In this document: one piece after another, positions 9,294 through 20,472 of the stretch | Numbering within the stretch: the stretch's first letter is position 1 | Layout of the letters: every line of letters begins with the position of its first letter | Assembly: GCA_030323885.1 (NCBI GenBank) | Contig: CM059199.1 | Coordinates: 1,298,423 to 1,362,422 of the forward strand | Direction of reading: 5' to 3' | DNA length: 64,000 nt | Origin: Branchipolynoe longqiensis | Lineage: Eukaryota; Annelida; Polychaeta; Phyllodocida; Polynoidae | Made by a program: the position numbers and the translations under genes | The notes under the pieces: generated by a model | What the model saw: only the letters and a program-made list of their open reading frames with translations | Told to the model about the DNA's origin: nothing | Database searches by the model: none

Positions 9294-9657
9294 AAGTTGC
9301 ATACTCCGATGCTTTTGAGTTTCTGTAATTTTCTTCTGAGATAATTATATTATTATTAAACTGATTGTTATAATCTACCTTACTTTAGTTTTCAAGTATT
9401 GTTTATTTTAAATTACTAAATTTTGAGATATTTGAAGTGCAAACATGCAAAATTAGCTTTGGCAAATATGCCGAAATGCTGACACCATATGCTTTAGGAT
9501 TAACACTAACAGGTTCTATTAAATTGCCTCAGTATGTTCCCTTCATTTGGAAACAAATGCTTAATAAATGCATCATTATCTAAATTAGATATGTGGAACA
9601 AATTCTAGATAATTGTTTTCGTTCTGAAAATGTTATGCTTCATCGGACAATGCCGCT
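9294..9657 (+). mobile_element. TTAA MITE copy
   Basis: It begins AAGTTGCATACTCCGATG and ends CATCGGACAATGCCGCT followed by TTAA, with the family interior (CATATGCTTTAGGATTAACA, GATATGTGGAACAAATTC). Confidence 0.85.
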
Positions 9658-9687
9658 TTAACTTTGTTTAAGTTAAGTTTGGTTTAG

Positions 9688-9728
9688 ATGTTGCCAGGAC
9701 GTAAAACTCCAACAACCAACCAACCAAC
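9688..9728 (+). mobile_element. SINE A tail fragment
   Basis: GATGTTGCCAGGACGTAAAA followed by CTCCAACAACCAACCAACCA is the extreme 3' end of SINE A. It is a very short, 5'-truncated insertion. Confidence 0.75.
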
Positions 9729-9866
9729 TTGCATGATTTAACGTCATGTAATCGGTTATTATTTAATAATCGCTGTTAAACGAACATCGCCATTTTGTGA
9801 CTAGGCGCACTCAAGGGCTACTGACCGACACGGAAATTGAAATGTCCGCCCTGTCTGGTTAAATAA

Positions 9867-10211
9867 AGCTGCATAGTCCGATGAAGCATACAATTTTCAA
9901 AACAAAAACCTTCACCTAGAATTTATTCTACATATCTAACTTAGATATTGGTGCACTTATTAAACATGTGTTGCCACACAGAATGGCAAACTGAGTCAAT
10001 TTAACGGAACCTGTTACTGCATAAGCCTATGGTGAGAGTTTTGGGCATGCTTGCGTAAATGAATTTAGGATGTTTGCATTTCAAATATCTCAAAACTTAG
10101 CCATTCAAAATGAAAGTTACTTCAACCTAAAGTAAGGTAGGTTATACAATCAATTAAATATATTTATGTCAGAAAAATGGCAGAAATTCAAAACCATTGG
10201 AATATGCCACT
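9867..10211 (-). mobile_element. TTAA MITE copy
   Basis: It starts AGCTGCATAGTCCGATGAAG and ends AACCATTGGAATATGCCACT followed by TTAA, with consensus interior (GATATTGGTGCACTTATTAA, CAATTTAACGGAACCTGTTA). Confidence 0.85.
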
Positions 10212-10239
10212 TTAATTAAGGCTCCTACCGTCCAAAGGG

Positions 10240-11640
10240 CCTGTGGTGGGTGGGTGTGGACGGTGGGTGAGGGTGTGAGTCAGTGTGCCTGTAACTGTGA
10301 CTGCACGTGACTTAACGGCGAGTGTGTCTGGGGGTGCGGGTGTGATTGTGATTGTGAATATGGGTGTAACTGTGACTGGGGGTGTGACTGTGGATGTGAT
10401 TGGGTGTGACTGAGGGTGTGACTGGGGGTGTGGTTGTGATAGTGAGTGTGGGTGGAACTGTGACTGTGGGTGTGACTATGGGTGTGACTGTGGCTGGGAC
10501 TGGGACTGAATATGGGTGTGACTGTGAGTGTGGGTGTAAATGTGACTGTGGGTGTAACTGTGACTATGGGTGTGACTGTGGGCGTGACTGTGACTGTGAC
10601 TGTGAGTGTGAGTTCCCTCCCCCCCCTCCTCCTCCACCCCCCCCCCCTCCACCCCCCTCCAGGCGTCCGCCGGGCGGACGCCGATACTGGAGGATCAAAA
10701 ACAATCAGACGGCCGCTCTTCGCCAGAGACCCCGGGACCAGGGCAGAGGGGTTGCTTGACTGGCACCGGGGTCTGCTGTGATAGTAATCGGTGGTGTGTC
10801 ACAGTAATCGGTCGTGTGTGAGGGTAATCCGCTAATTGTGGAAGCCACTCATTAGGACTGTACGTGGCACCCTTCAGCAGGGCCCACTCACTACGGGAGG
10901 ATTGGGTGGGTGATTGTTGGTGTGGTGGTGGTTGTGGTGGTGGTGGGGGAGTGGAGGGTGGGGGGGGGGGGGAGGAAAGGCGTGGTCAAGGCCTACTTGG
11001 AGAGGGGTCTGTGAGTAGATTGCCTGCTGCTGCTGTTGCCAAGAGGAGCAGAATGTGGGGAGGGGAGGTGTGGGTGGGGTGGGGGGGGGCGGGGGGGGGG
11101 GGGGGGGGGGCTGACTGTGACTGATTGTGGGTGTGAGTGTGGGTATGGGTGTGGTTGTGTCGGTTGGTGTTCACGTGAGTGTGGCTGTGGCTGTGGCTGT
11201 GGCTGAGGCCGTGGGTGTGACTGAGTATGTCTGTGGTTGTACCTGTGATTGGTTGTGAATGTAGGTCTGAGTGTGATTGTGGATGTGAGATGACCATGAC
11301 TATGGATGTAACTGTGCCTGTGACTGTGCTTGTGATTGTGGGTGTGAGGTGGGTGTGACCCTGACTGTGGGTGTGCCTGTGGGTATAGGTGTGACTGCGA
11401 GTGACTGTGGGAATAGGTGTGACCATACCTGTGACTGTGGGAATAGGTGTGACCCTACCTGTGAATGTGGATGTGACTGTGGGTATAGGTGTGACTGTGA
11501 TTGTCACTGTCACGGTCACGGTCACGGTCACTGTCACTGTCACTGTCACTGTCACTGTCACTGTCACTGTCACGGTCACGTCACGGTCACTGTCACTGTT
11601 ACTGTCACTGTCACTGTCACTGTCACTGGGTGTGAGGTGT
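10240..11640. repeat. TGTGACTG / GTCACT hexamer minisatellite
   Basis: Irregular TGTGAC(TG)GGG hexamer repeats run to about 11490 and then change to pure GTCACT/GTCACG hexamers (about 11500-11630). Interruptions at about 10610-10900 include C-runs and unique DNA. G-runs lie at about 10955-10972 and 11081-11110. Long frames on both strands (up to 254 codons, Thr/Val-rich) come from the hexamer. Confidence 0.9.
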
Positions 11641-12400
11641 CTGCTGGCTGCCAAAGACCGTTTCAGTTGACGCATACCGCATTCACCAATCGCCTGCCTC
11701 GCCTGCAACCCGCCCCACCCTCCCACCCTCCCATCCTCACCCACCCTCACCCACCCTCACCCACACTCACCCACACTCACCCACCCACCCCGCTCCCCCA
11801 CTCACGCACTGACACACACACCCACTGCGATTCAAAGCCGGGCTCCGCTGGTGGTCGGGGTGGTCGGGCGGGAGGGTGGGGGGGCGGCCCCTGAGGCCTG
11901 CATCATCACACTGCGCTGACTGCGACTGGTGAGTGGAAACATGCTTTATTTTTGTATTACTTCTTCTTATTAACCGCCACCACAATGCTTTCTGCGAGCC
12001 GAGATCATGCTCCCCTGGCCCCCTTCCTGGTCCCCTCGCCTCACGGCCCACGGCCCCGGTCTGAGACCGGGCGGCGGGGAGACACCGGGCGGTGGAGAGC
12101 GGGCGGCGGAAGGCGGAGGGCGGGGATCGGCGGGCGGACGGCGGGGGGCCCGTCCACTGACAGTCAAACTGGTGCCGTGTGAATAGTACCAGTGGAGAAA
12201 GGCGACACACCCACCCACCTCCATCCAACCCAGTACACATGAGAGACACACACACACACACTCTTCATCTAACATGCCCCCTCCCTCCCTCCCTCCCTCC
12301 CCCCCCCCCCCCCACTCACTCACTAGCCAGTCTCTGTGGGGCCTGTGGGTGTGGGGTAAGGGTGACATGGCATGACGATAGAGGTGTTGGAGCTAGAATA
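11641..12400. other. GC-rich region with low-complexity patches
   Basis: CCCACCCTCAC repeats (about 11705-11810) are followed by CpG-rich DNA to about 12180. ACTGGTGAGTGG near 11928 resembles a 5' splice site, and GGCGGG motifs near 12070-12150 resemble GC boxes. C-rich and CA repeats follow at 12240-12312. It could be the 5' end of a gene, but no ORF supports it. Confidence 0.3.
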
Positions 12401-12687
12401 TCTGTCAAGGCGTTTCAATGTTTGTTGGTTATTTTATGTGGGCCTTTGTTGGTATTCTCTGAGGGGGAATGGGAGGTGTTTTTGTTGTTGTTGTTGTTGT
12501 TGTCTCTATTCTGGACGTGAGTTCGACGCTAGCTAGCTAGCAATATGTGCGTGCGTGCGTTCCCCTCTATGCCAAGTCACAACCATTGTGTGTGGTCATG
12601 AAACGATGGTAAATAAATGCCAAGATTCAGCAGGTTCAATCCGCATACACTGACCATATCGGCAACCTTAACGAAATTTGGACCCTT

Positions 12688-12731
<44 letters not shown>

Positions 12732-13415
12732 GTATATATATACATATATATATATGCCGACTGGCAGGAAAACTGATGTACATTTCATTCACCGTGTACA
12801 TTCCAAATGTACATTTCCTGTCTGAATGTACAACAATGCAGTTCCACGTGTACATTATGAGTAAGTAGAATGTGGTGTGTTAGTAAAACCACAGCTGTTA
12901 CTGCATCACACATACACACCCCACATTTGTTTTGCTTTCTTTTACTAACCCCCCCACCCCACCCCACTCTCTTTCCCCGTCCCTCTCTCTCTCTTTCGGC
13001 ACTGATACAGTGTTTCTCATGTTTGAATTAACGGATTTTGTTCGTTCCTAAATTATTGCAGCGGGGACAGCCATTATTTAAAAGTGACTCTCCACAGAAC
13101 AGCAATCACATGTGAGAAGTGACATGGTGCACGTGGACAAATGCACATTTTGTGTAATGCACAGAGCTTCACAGTGTGCACGCCATCTGTATTATGTCGG
13201 CGTAGATTCCGATTTATTCTTGGCAAAGTTCCAAATGGATACTATCTTGCACCCCAGAAATGCGGCCGATGTAGACAGATTGTAATGAAATAAGATTGAC
13301 ACTAAACAGATTACAGGCCGTTGTTTAATTGTAGGGATATATTTTAAATTGTTATTTCTAATGGAATATTACCACTGGGTGTATATGAACGGATGTTCGC
13401 ACTCAGAGAGTATGT
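12400..13415. other. No gene seen; (TA)n tract
   Basis: (TTG)n near 12480-12502 and a (TA)n tract at about 12690-12755. Otherwise non-repetitive sequence without a supported ORF. Confidence 0.5.
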
Positions 13416-13419
13416 ATGA

Positions 13420-14490
13420 ATTAAAATTGTGCAATGTATATATGTATAGATATATTTATATATTGTGGATATAGCAACTAAAGTTTTGTAATGTAAATAT
13501 ATTGTAGATATACCAGTAAAGTTATATAATATACATGTATTGTGGATATAGTATTTAAAGTTCGTTAGTGTACATGTAATTGTGATATTGTAAATGAAAT
13601 TATGTAATTTACATGTATTGTTCAGGAAGTAATTCAAGCTTTGAAATGGACATATATTGCTGATATAGTAAGTGAAGTTCTGCAATGTACATGTAGTTTG
13701 GATGTAGTCAGTGCCGAGTTCTGTAATGTACATAGATTACTAGTGCTTACTCTTCTACAACGTACATATATTGCTGATATAGTAAGTGAAGTTCTGCAAT
13801 GTACATGTAGTTTGGATGTAGTAAGTGCCGAGTTGTGTAATGTACATAGATTACTAGTGCTTACTCTTCTACAACGTTATATATTGCTGATATCGTAACT
13901 GAAGTTCTGCAATGTACATCTGGTTTGGATGTAGTCAGTGCCGAGTTCTGTAATGTACATAGATTACTAGTGCTTACTCTTCTACAACGTACATATATTG
14001 CTGATATAGTAAGTGAAGTTCTGCAATGTACATGTAGTTTGGATGTAGTAAGTGCCGAGTTCTGTAATGTACATAGATTACTAGTGCTTACTCTTCTACA
14101 ACGTACATATATTGCTGATATCGTAACTGAAGTTCTGCAATGTCCATCTGGTTTGGATTTAGTCAGTGCCGAGTTCTGTAATGTACATAGTTTACTTGTG
14201 CTTACTCTTCTACAACGAACATATATTGCTGATATAGTAAGTGAAGTTCTGCAATGTACATGTAGTTTGGATTTAGTCAGTGCCAAGTTCTGTAATGTAT
14301 ATAGATTACTAGTGCTTACTCTTCTACAACGAACATATATTGCTGAAATAGTAAGTGAAGTTCTGCAATGTACATGTAGTTTGGATGTAGCAAGTGCCGA
14401 GTTGTGTAATGTACATAGATTACTAGTGCTTACTCTTCTACAACGTACATATATTGCTGATATATTAACTGAAGTTAGGTGATGTACATG
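13420..14490. repeat. 114-bp minisatellite, seven units, with degenerate half-units upstream
   Basis: The phrase TTGCTGATAT recurs starting at about 13657, 13771, 13884, 13998, 14112, 14226, 14340 and 14454. Spacing is 114 bp except for one 113-bp unit. Each unit is made of two related halves of about 57 bp (AAGTTCTGCAATGTACATGTA and CGAGTTCTGTAATGTACATA). Degenerate single halves lie upstream at 13420-13640. Because 114 is a multiple of three, one frame stays open across several units. The 113-bp unit breaks it. Confidence 0.9.
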
Positions 14491-15650
14491 CAGTGAGCAT
14501 ATACTAATTAAAGCATATTCCCATGGTAAGTAACATTCTGTGGTTTACATGTATTGTTGTTATATATTTCCTATACGTTATAGTATCTATTTGATTCTAG
14601 ATGCTGTTCTCAGTCGCATTCGTGTAAAACATGCCAGACCTTTTAGTCATCATATCTTTGTGTTCGCATGAATAACAACATGCTGGATATGGAATGCATT
14701 TGGTTGAGTGGTGGTGATGTGGGTGGGTGTGGGGAGGGGGGAGTGGGGTGGACCGTACAGAATGCATTTCGTTGAGTGGTGGGCAGGATTGGAATGGGAT
14801 GGGTCCGGATGAGTGGAGTGGCCATGCTTTTTGGGGATGTTTTTTTTTTTTCCGTGCGGGGAGTTTGGAACTAACCATTTCTCCTGAATGATTTTGCGTG
14901 CAGAAAGTACAATTTGGGAAGGATTAGGTTTTAGTACCTGAGTGATTGCAGCCTTTATGTCCTGGTTGCGTATCTGATCTAATGGATGTCTTCTTGCGGT
15001 GGAGTCTGCTGCATTTGTTTGGGGTGTTCATACATTGATACTTGTATATAAATGCTAGTGTGCATAGTATTTTTGTTTGTTGGTAAAACAGTTTATTCAT
15101 CAGAACATACATTTATTTTCAGCGCCGAGGCACTGGTCTTCCGGCCGTTTATATTGCATTGTAAACAGGTAGATCAGCGGGTACTTAGGTAATGGATATG
15201 AGTAGATTATGAAGGAGGTTAGTGTGTTAGTGGGTTAGCCATAATACGTTCAGTCTTATGGGCTAAGGTGGTGGGTCGATGCAAAAACTGTGCTGCTATT
15301 ATGGATACAGTTCATCCATAATAGTTTATCCCTGAACTGTGACAAAGGGCAGGGTGCGACAAGGAGAAAGAACACTTCTCCCTATCTAATTATTTAAACG
15401 CCTTTTATTGTGCGAATGCTAAGTTTGGCGGTCATGAAAGGAACAGTTGTATATGTACATAATGAAAGTTGTAACAATAACATTGTCAACTCAATAGTTT
15501 ACTGCATACTTTTCCAACGAAACCTGGCTTATCTTGTCGTGTCTGTTTAATTTGTTTTTAAAAACAGGACAGGGTTGTATAAGCGCTGATAAACGAACGA
15601 TGGCTACTTATAACTTGACCCGAATTGAAACATATATATATATATAGTTA
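14491..15650. other. No gene seen; one short shared repeat
   Basis: GT-rich DNA at about 14700-14760, otherwise unremarkable. At about 15118-15150, GCCGAGGCACTGGTCTTCCG matches the insert inside the MITE near 2010, indicating a small dispersed repeat. Confidence 0.45.
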
Positions 15651-15655
15651 TATAT

Positions 15656-15822
15656 ACAGTAAAACCTCTCTAAATCGATCAACTTTAAGTGGTCCATTTA
15701 GGGAGGTGGTCGGTTTAGGGAGTTGGAATATGGTTACAATTGTATTGGTGGGACCCGAATAAAGCGATCGATATAGGGGAGTGGTCGATCTGTGGAGGCG
15801 GTCGGTTAGAGAGGTTTCACTA
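15656..15822. mobile_element. pogo-like MITE, copy 2
   Basis: It starts ACAGTAAAACCTCTCTAAAT and ends CGGTTAGAGAGGTTTCACTA. It carries the internal AAAGCGATCGATATAGGGGA signature and is flanked by TA-rich DNA. It is about 167 bp with no coding capacity. Confidence 0.85.
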
Positions 15823-15980
15823 TAGATATATTTCTGATATATATATTTCTGATATATATATATACACATTTCTGATATATATTTATTTATAATTATATAT
15901 ATATTTCTGAATTATATATATTTCTGATATATATATAAATATTTCTCATAGATACATCTATATACATCTTTCTGATATAC
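15823..15980. repeat. (TATATTTCTGA)n AT-rich minisatellite
   Basis: TATATATTTCTGATATATAT repeats with variable length form a short array directly right of the pogo-like MITE. Confidence 0.8.
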
Positions 15981-16269
15981 GGAAAAAAACCAATAAAATT
16001 GGTGATCTGGTCGATATGGGGGGAGAAGACGCAAGGAAGATGTGGCTATGTATGTATATATAATATAGAATAGAGACAACAACAATATATATATATTGGT
16101 TATTGCAATAGTTCACTTCTCATTCTCAAACCAGCAGCGGTATAGACTGTTTACCAAAGCGAAGCTTGAGAGGTATTACTATTACTATAGTATTAGGTAA
16201 AATTGTTGTTCATCATTGCTGTGAAAAAAAGTAGACCCCACCCACCAAACACAAACAAAGGATGCACTT

Positions 16270-16990
16270 TAAGTACCTAGGACTAATTAATGAATACTTA
16301 TTTAGTAATCCTCATTTAGGAATACTAAGTTACAAATACTAATCCACAAATACTGATTTTGTAACCCTCATTTAGGATTACTAAGTTACAAATACTAATT
16401 CACAAATATTTATTTAGTAATCCTCATTTAGGAATACTAAGTTATGAATACTAATTAACAAATACTGATTTAGTAATCCTCACTTATGAATACTAAGTTA
16501 CAAACACTAATTCATGAATACTGATAGTAATTCATGAATACTCATAGTAATTCATGAATACTCATTTAGGAATACTAAGTTATGAATACTAATTCATGAA
16601 TAGGCTACTGATTTAGTAATCCTCATTTAGGAATACTAAGTTGTGAAAACGTATTCACAAATACTTATTTATTAATCCTCATTTAGGAATACTAAGTTAT
16701 GAATACTAATTCATGAATACAGAATTAGTAATCCTCATTTAGGAATACTAAGTTCCAAATACTAATTCACAAATACTGATTTATTAATCCTCATTTAGGA
16801 ATACTAAGTTACAAATACTAATTCACGAATACTTATTTATTAATCCTCATTTAGGAATACTAAGCTACAAATACTAATTCACGAATACTCATTTATTAAT
16901 CCTCATTTAGGAATACTAAGTTACGAATACTAATTCACGAATAGTGATTTCCTAATGCTAATTTACGAATGACTAATTTATGAATACTAC
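16270..16990. repeat. 57-bp tandem repeat array
   Basis: CCTCATTTAGGAATACTAAG recurs at intervals of about 57 bp, with GAATACTAATTCACGAATAC-type sequence between. It runs up to the left edge of the GC-rich retroelement and resumes weakly after its right edge (GACTAATTTACCAATG). The element therefore interrupts or borders the array. Confidence 0.85.
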
Positions 16991-17266
16991 CTTATCATTA
17001 AACAATTTATGTACCCAGCGGCGAGCCGCTGGGATTTAAAAAGACGCAGCGCGGAGGAAGATGCGCCGGGCGCCTGCCGCCCCTGGGAGCGGTCAACCGG
17101 CGCGGAGCCGGGCCGGCCGGCGGCGGCGAGGCACGACGGTGCGCAACCGTCCGTGTCGCCATTAAGATAAGGCGGGGGGAGGCAACGGTCCCTCTCTCCC
17201 GCCAACGCTCCCAACGGCTCACCACTCACTCAGCAGTGGGCGCGCATCCAGCTCACACGGTCAGAG

Positions 17267-17326
17267 CTGCTCTGCCCTTAGCGCGTATTTCGCATCTCAC
17301 GCCATCATGGCGGAGAACGAGTTTGA
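17267..17326 (+). repeat. 60-bp perfect direct repeat, left copy (Gag start)
   Basis: This segment spans the Gag leader and ATG (CTGCTCTGCCCTTAGCGCGT ... GAACGAGTTTGA). It is identical to 19622-19681 inside the truncated RNase H. Confidence 0.95.
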
Positions 17327-18483
17327 AGATTTTGATTTCTTGAGCTGGGCCACCCTGGCCGGACTGAGCAGAAGGACCACGGGCACGATGTCCCAAGAGG
17401 ACATCACAACGAGGGAGGCGCTGCTCGCCATCGACAAAACCGATTTCGCGGCCCTCGACATCTCACGCGGGCAGCGGGCCCTCCTCCGGGCCGCGCTGTG
17501 CGACTTGGGGAACGCCAGCTTCGGCACCAGTGGGGGCGCGAGCCCCAGCCGGGGGGAGGACAGTCAGCCCCCCCCCCGCCCAGGCGGACCGCACGGCAGC
17601 CGACCGGCAGCGGAACACCGACAGGGCGCGGCAGGAGCGCCACGCAATATTGGAGGCGGGCACAGCCTTCGATCAGCTTTGGACTTCCACGGCAGCCGAC
17701 CGACTCCTCGGCAACACAGGAAGCGACGACGCGGAATCGCCGGAGCGCACCCGCGCGCAAATCGCGCCGGCAATTCGGCCCGCCGGCGCAACGGGATACA
17801 TCGCGCCCACCACCGCCCCCGCGAACCGCCCCAGTCGGCACGGAGCCGGCCCCGACCCGCGCCACAACCTGACCGTCCGCGCAAAGTCAAGCAAGGCGCT
17901 CAGGATAATCGACTACCTCCCGCGCACCGTGCGGGAGCGCATAGCGAAAAAGCGCAAGGAGTACCTGCAGATTGTCGACCCCCCCTCAGGCCTCGTTCAA
18001 TTCAAAACGGAGGAGGACTCGTGCGCGTGCGTGTACCTGACGCAGGGGGAGTGGGGCGCGGCCAACCAGTGCCTCGCAGCCCACCTGCTCCAACTGGGCG
18101 ACCTGGATCGCATGGACATAGAATACTACATGTCCTACACGGCGAGCATTCACAACTTCGCGGCGCGTTTTGAATGGCAGTCCGTGATCGATTACGATAC
18201 ACAATACCGGGAGGTCCAGGCGGAGCACGGCACGGCCTGGGGGACCGCGGCCACCTACCTCGAGATGCAAATCCTCATCCCCAGGCAGCGCCCCGCCCCT
18301 CTGCAAAAGGGACGGAGCGGTCACCCCGGCAGCGCCCATGGAGGGGCGCAGCAACAACACAGGGCAGGACGCGCCGACGCCGCCTCCAGCACCGCGGGCG
18401 ACAAAACCATATGCCGCCTGTTCGCCAACACGGGAAAGTGCCCCTACTCCCCGTGTAAATTCGAGCACCAGAAGAAGGAATAG
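17307..18483 (+). pseudogene. Gag-like protein of the GC-rich DIRS-like element, frameshifted
   Basis: It starts ATGGCGGAGAACGAG (MAENEFEDFDFLSW) and reads about 85 codons in one frame to a C10 run at 17568-17577. The continuing protein-like sequence is in the next frame, through a coiled, charged region and an RNA-binding end. The C-terminal 25 residues contain C-x8-C-x4-C-x3-H (CRLFANTGKCPYSPCKFEH), a CCCH zinc finger expected to bind RNA. The longer frame alone gives about 317 codons ending at 18483 and overlaps the RT frame by 146 bp, a normal gag-pol arrangement. The C10 run could be a real indel, programmed slippage or an assembly error. Role: Gag would package element RNA for reverse transcription. 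Confidence 0.7.
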
Positions 18484-19709
18484 GCGGGGTCCGGGGGGGG
18501 CGCTCATCCCAGAAGCTTGGGAGCGCCTGCTCCCCCCCGACACCCCAGCGCGCGCGGAAATCCTGGCCGGGGTGCGCCACGGATTCAGAGTGACCAACAC
18601 GCACGTGGACGGCCCCCCCTCCCTGCAGCCAAACCACCCTTCGGCGACGCGTCCCGATTTCCGGGAGGCCGTAGAGGCGCAGGTGCGCGCCGAGATGGCG
18701 AATGGCCGTTACGTCCGGCGCGACGGCCCGGCGCACATCACCAGCGCCCTCGGCGCCATCCCCAAGGAGGGGGGGGGGATCCGCCTCATCCACGACGCCT
18801 CCCGCCCCAGGGGGGGCGCACTCAATGATTACGCCGAGGGGACCGGATACAGCTGCTCAACCGTTGAGCAGGCGGCCGCCCTCCTCCGGCCGGGCGCCTA
18901 CATGGGAAAGGTGGACCTGGCCAGCGCGTACCGCAGCGTACGCATACACCCCCACGACTACGCGTACGCGGGCCTGCAATGGACATTCGCGGGCGACCCC
19001 GCCCCCACATATCTACACGACACACGGCTAATGTTTGGCGCGCGATTGAGTGCTATCGTATTCAACCAGCTCACGCAGGCAGCGCTGGGTGTCATGCGCG
19101 CTCGGGGCTGGGGCGACCATATACTGGTCTACTGCGACGATTTCTTCGTCACCCACCCCAACCGCGGCGAGTGCCGCCGCCTCATGGGGGAGCTGATGGC
19201 CCTCCTCCGCGAGTTGGGATTCGCGATTAACTACGGCAAGCTAGTAGGTCCCAGCACCTGCATAACTTTCCTCGGGGTGGAGATCAACACAGTGAACTTC
19301 ACCCTAGGCCTCCCCCGCGTTAAGCTTCAGGCCCTCATAGCCGAGGCCGAGGGGGCGGTCCGCGCGCCGCAGCCTCTCCAAGCGGGAGCTTCAATCCATC
19401 TGCGGGAAGCTGAACTGGGCCGCCCAGGTCATATATGGGGGGCGCACGCATTTGCGCCGTCTACTCGACCTCATGGGCGCGCTCTGCCGCCCCTCCCACC
19501 GCGCCAGGGTTACCGCCTCGGTGCGCGAGGACCTAGCCTGGTGGATCTTATTCGCCAACAACCACAACGGGCGCACCCCCATACTCGACCCAGCCCCCGC
19601 CACGCCCATCTCCACGGACGCCTGCTCTGCCCTTAGCGCGTATTTCGCATCTCACGCCATCATGGCGGAGAACGAGTTTGACCTCTCCCACCCATCCCTC
19701 AGGACATAG
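18338..19709 (+). pseudogene. RT with truncated RNase H of the DIRS-like element, frameshifted
   Basis: From ATG at 18338 the frame carries reverse transcriptase motifs. The palm A motif GKVDLASAYRSV is near 18906, a DTRLMFGARLSAIVFNQLT segment near 19018, and the catalytic YCDDF near 19130. These match DIRS/Ngaro-group RTs. At about 19355-19378 the homologous sequence moves to another frame, which reads KRELQSICGKLNWAA (RT thumb) and then enters RNase H at ISTDAC with the first catalytic Asp. RNase H stops at TAG 19707-19709, well before the other catalytic acidic residues. No recombinase follows. With a frameshift and truncated RNase H, the copy cannot be autonomous as read here. Confidence 0.8.
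19622..19681 (+). repeat. 60-bp perfect direct repeat, right copy (RNase H end)
   Basis: Identical to 17267-17326. Here it reads in frame with RNase H (SALSAYFASHAI then MAENEFD), so the RNase H terminus contains the first residues of Gag. Sequence diverges on both sides of the 60 bp. Confidence 0.95.
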
Positions 19710-20111
19710 GGGGGGGGGGACGCTGAGCGCGCGGGGGGAGGGCACGCCGCCCCCCGGCGGGCCGGCGCGCCACCCTCTTCCCCCGGCAGGTAACGGGTTC
19801 AATGCCCACGATTACCTTTTACCTATGAATTAACATGGCCGCGCAATTTGCGGTCTACACCATTGACTTTAACTGGCCGCGCAATTTGTTTACACCACCA
19901 TTTCTCTGACTTTATCTCACCGCGCAATTTGCTTGCATTGCATTGTTACTGCTTGTGATTTAATCCATTGTCTCGCTCTGCGCCCATTGGGCAGCGCGCG
20001 CCTGCTGCACAGGTTTGATATTTTGCTTTAATTTCATCCTGTAGTCAGACTTTAATAAAAAGTCTTTTAATCCCTCCGAGCGTCCTGTGTTCTTTTTAAA
20101 TGACTAATTTA

Positions 20112-20470
20112 CCAATGTGAATTTACCTATATTACTTTGCTAGTATGGTTGTACCCATACCATTTTATGAATATATGTCTGTGAGACAGTGTTGTTAACA
20201 TTGCATAGACTGATACTGTTGAGTGTCAATCACGGTGGGATTTAAGAAAATAATATTAGTTTTAAAAGATTAAATTTTGGTGGTTTGCAGTTAAAAGAGG
20301 AGTAAACATTACTTTGGTGGATGGACCTTGTGTACTCGTTTTACAATACAGCAGCTTGCAACGACATATGTTCAGTGAGTGGACACATATCCACGTTAGA
20401 TGTGTACAATCAGCTATAGATGATAGTACAGGAGAGCCATGGTTTAAAAACAAAGTGATTTTATCATCTC
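20112..20470. other. No gene seen
   Basis: AT-rich sequence with weak resemblance to the left-hand 57-bp array for the first 30 bp; otherwise featureless. Confidence 0.5.
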
Positions 20471-20472
20471 AA

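Larger units (their letters stand above)
16969..20111 (+). mobile_element. GC-rich DIRS-like retrotransposon, defective
   Basis: A highly GC- and CpG-rich block in AT-rich surroundings carries Gag and RT reading frames but no tyrosine recombinase. ATGACTAATTTA occurs at 16969-16980 and again at 20100-20111, so the insertion may have a 12-bp target duplication. That motif also resembles the array. The alternative borders are ATTTAAAAAGA (17034-17044) and its inverse TCTTTTTAAAT (20091-20101). A perfect hairpin CCCAGCGGC/GCCGCTGGG lies at 17014-17033. The 3' region has three CCGCGCAATTTG copies (19839, 19877, 19920). AATAAA sits at 20054 inside an AGACTTT/AAAGTCT hairpin. RT motifs place it in the DIRS/Ngaro clade; the subgroup is uncertain. 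Confidence 0.75.

Noticed and set aside
10986..11894. Long Thr/Val/Ser and Cys-rich frames on both strands
   Set aside because: Products of the TGTGAC/GTCACT hexamer; overlapping frames in opposite directions cannot all be genes.
13925..14482. 185-codon repetitive protein with 38-residue repeats
   Set aside because: The 114-bp minisatellite unit is a multiple of three, so a frame survives by chance; a 113-bp unit breaks it and there are no gene signals.
16270..16990. Regularly spaced repeats that could suggest CRISPR
   Set aside because: The spacers are themselves repeated and degenerate, the DNA is eukaryotic and no cas genes exist.
17404..18793. Several minus-strand frames over the GC-rich element
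   Set aside because: GC-rich DNA has few stop codons; the plus strand carries recognisable Gag and RT motifs.
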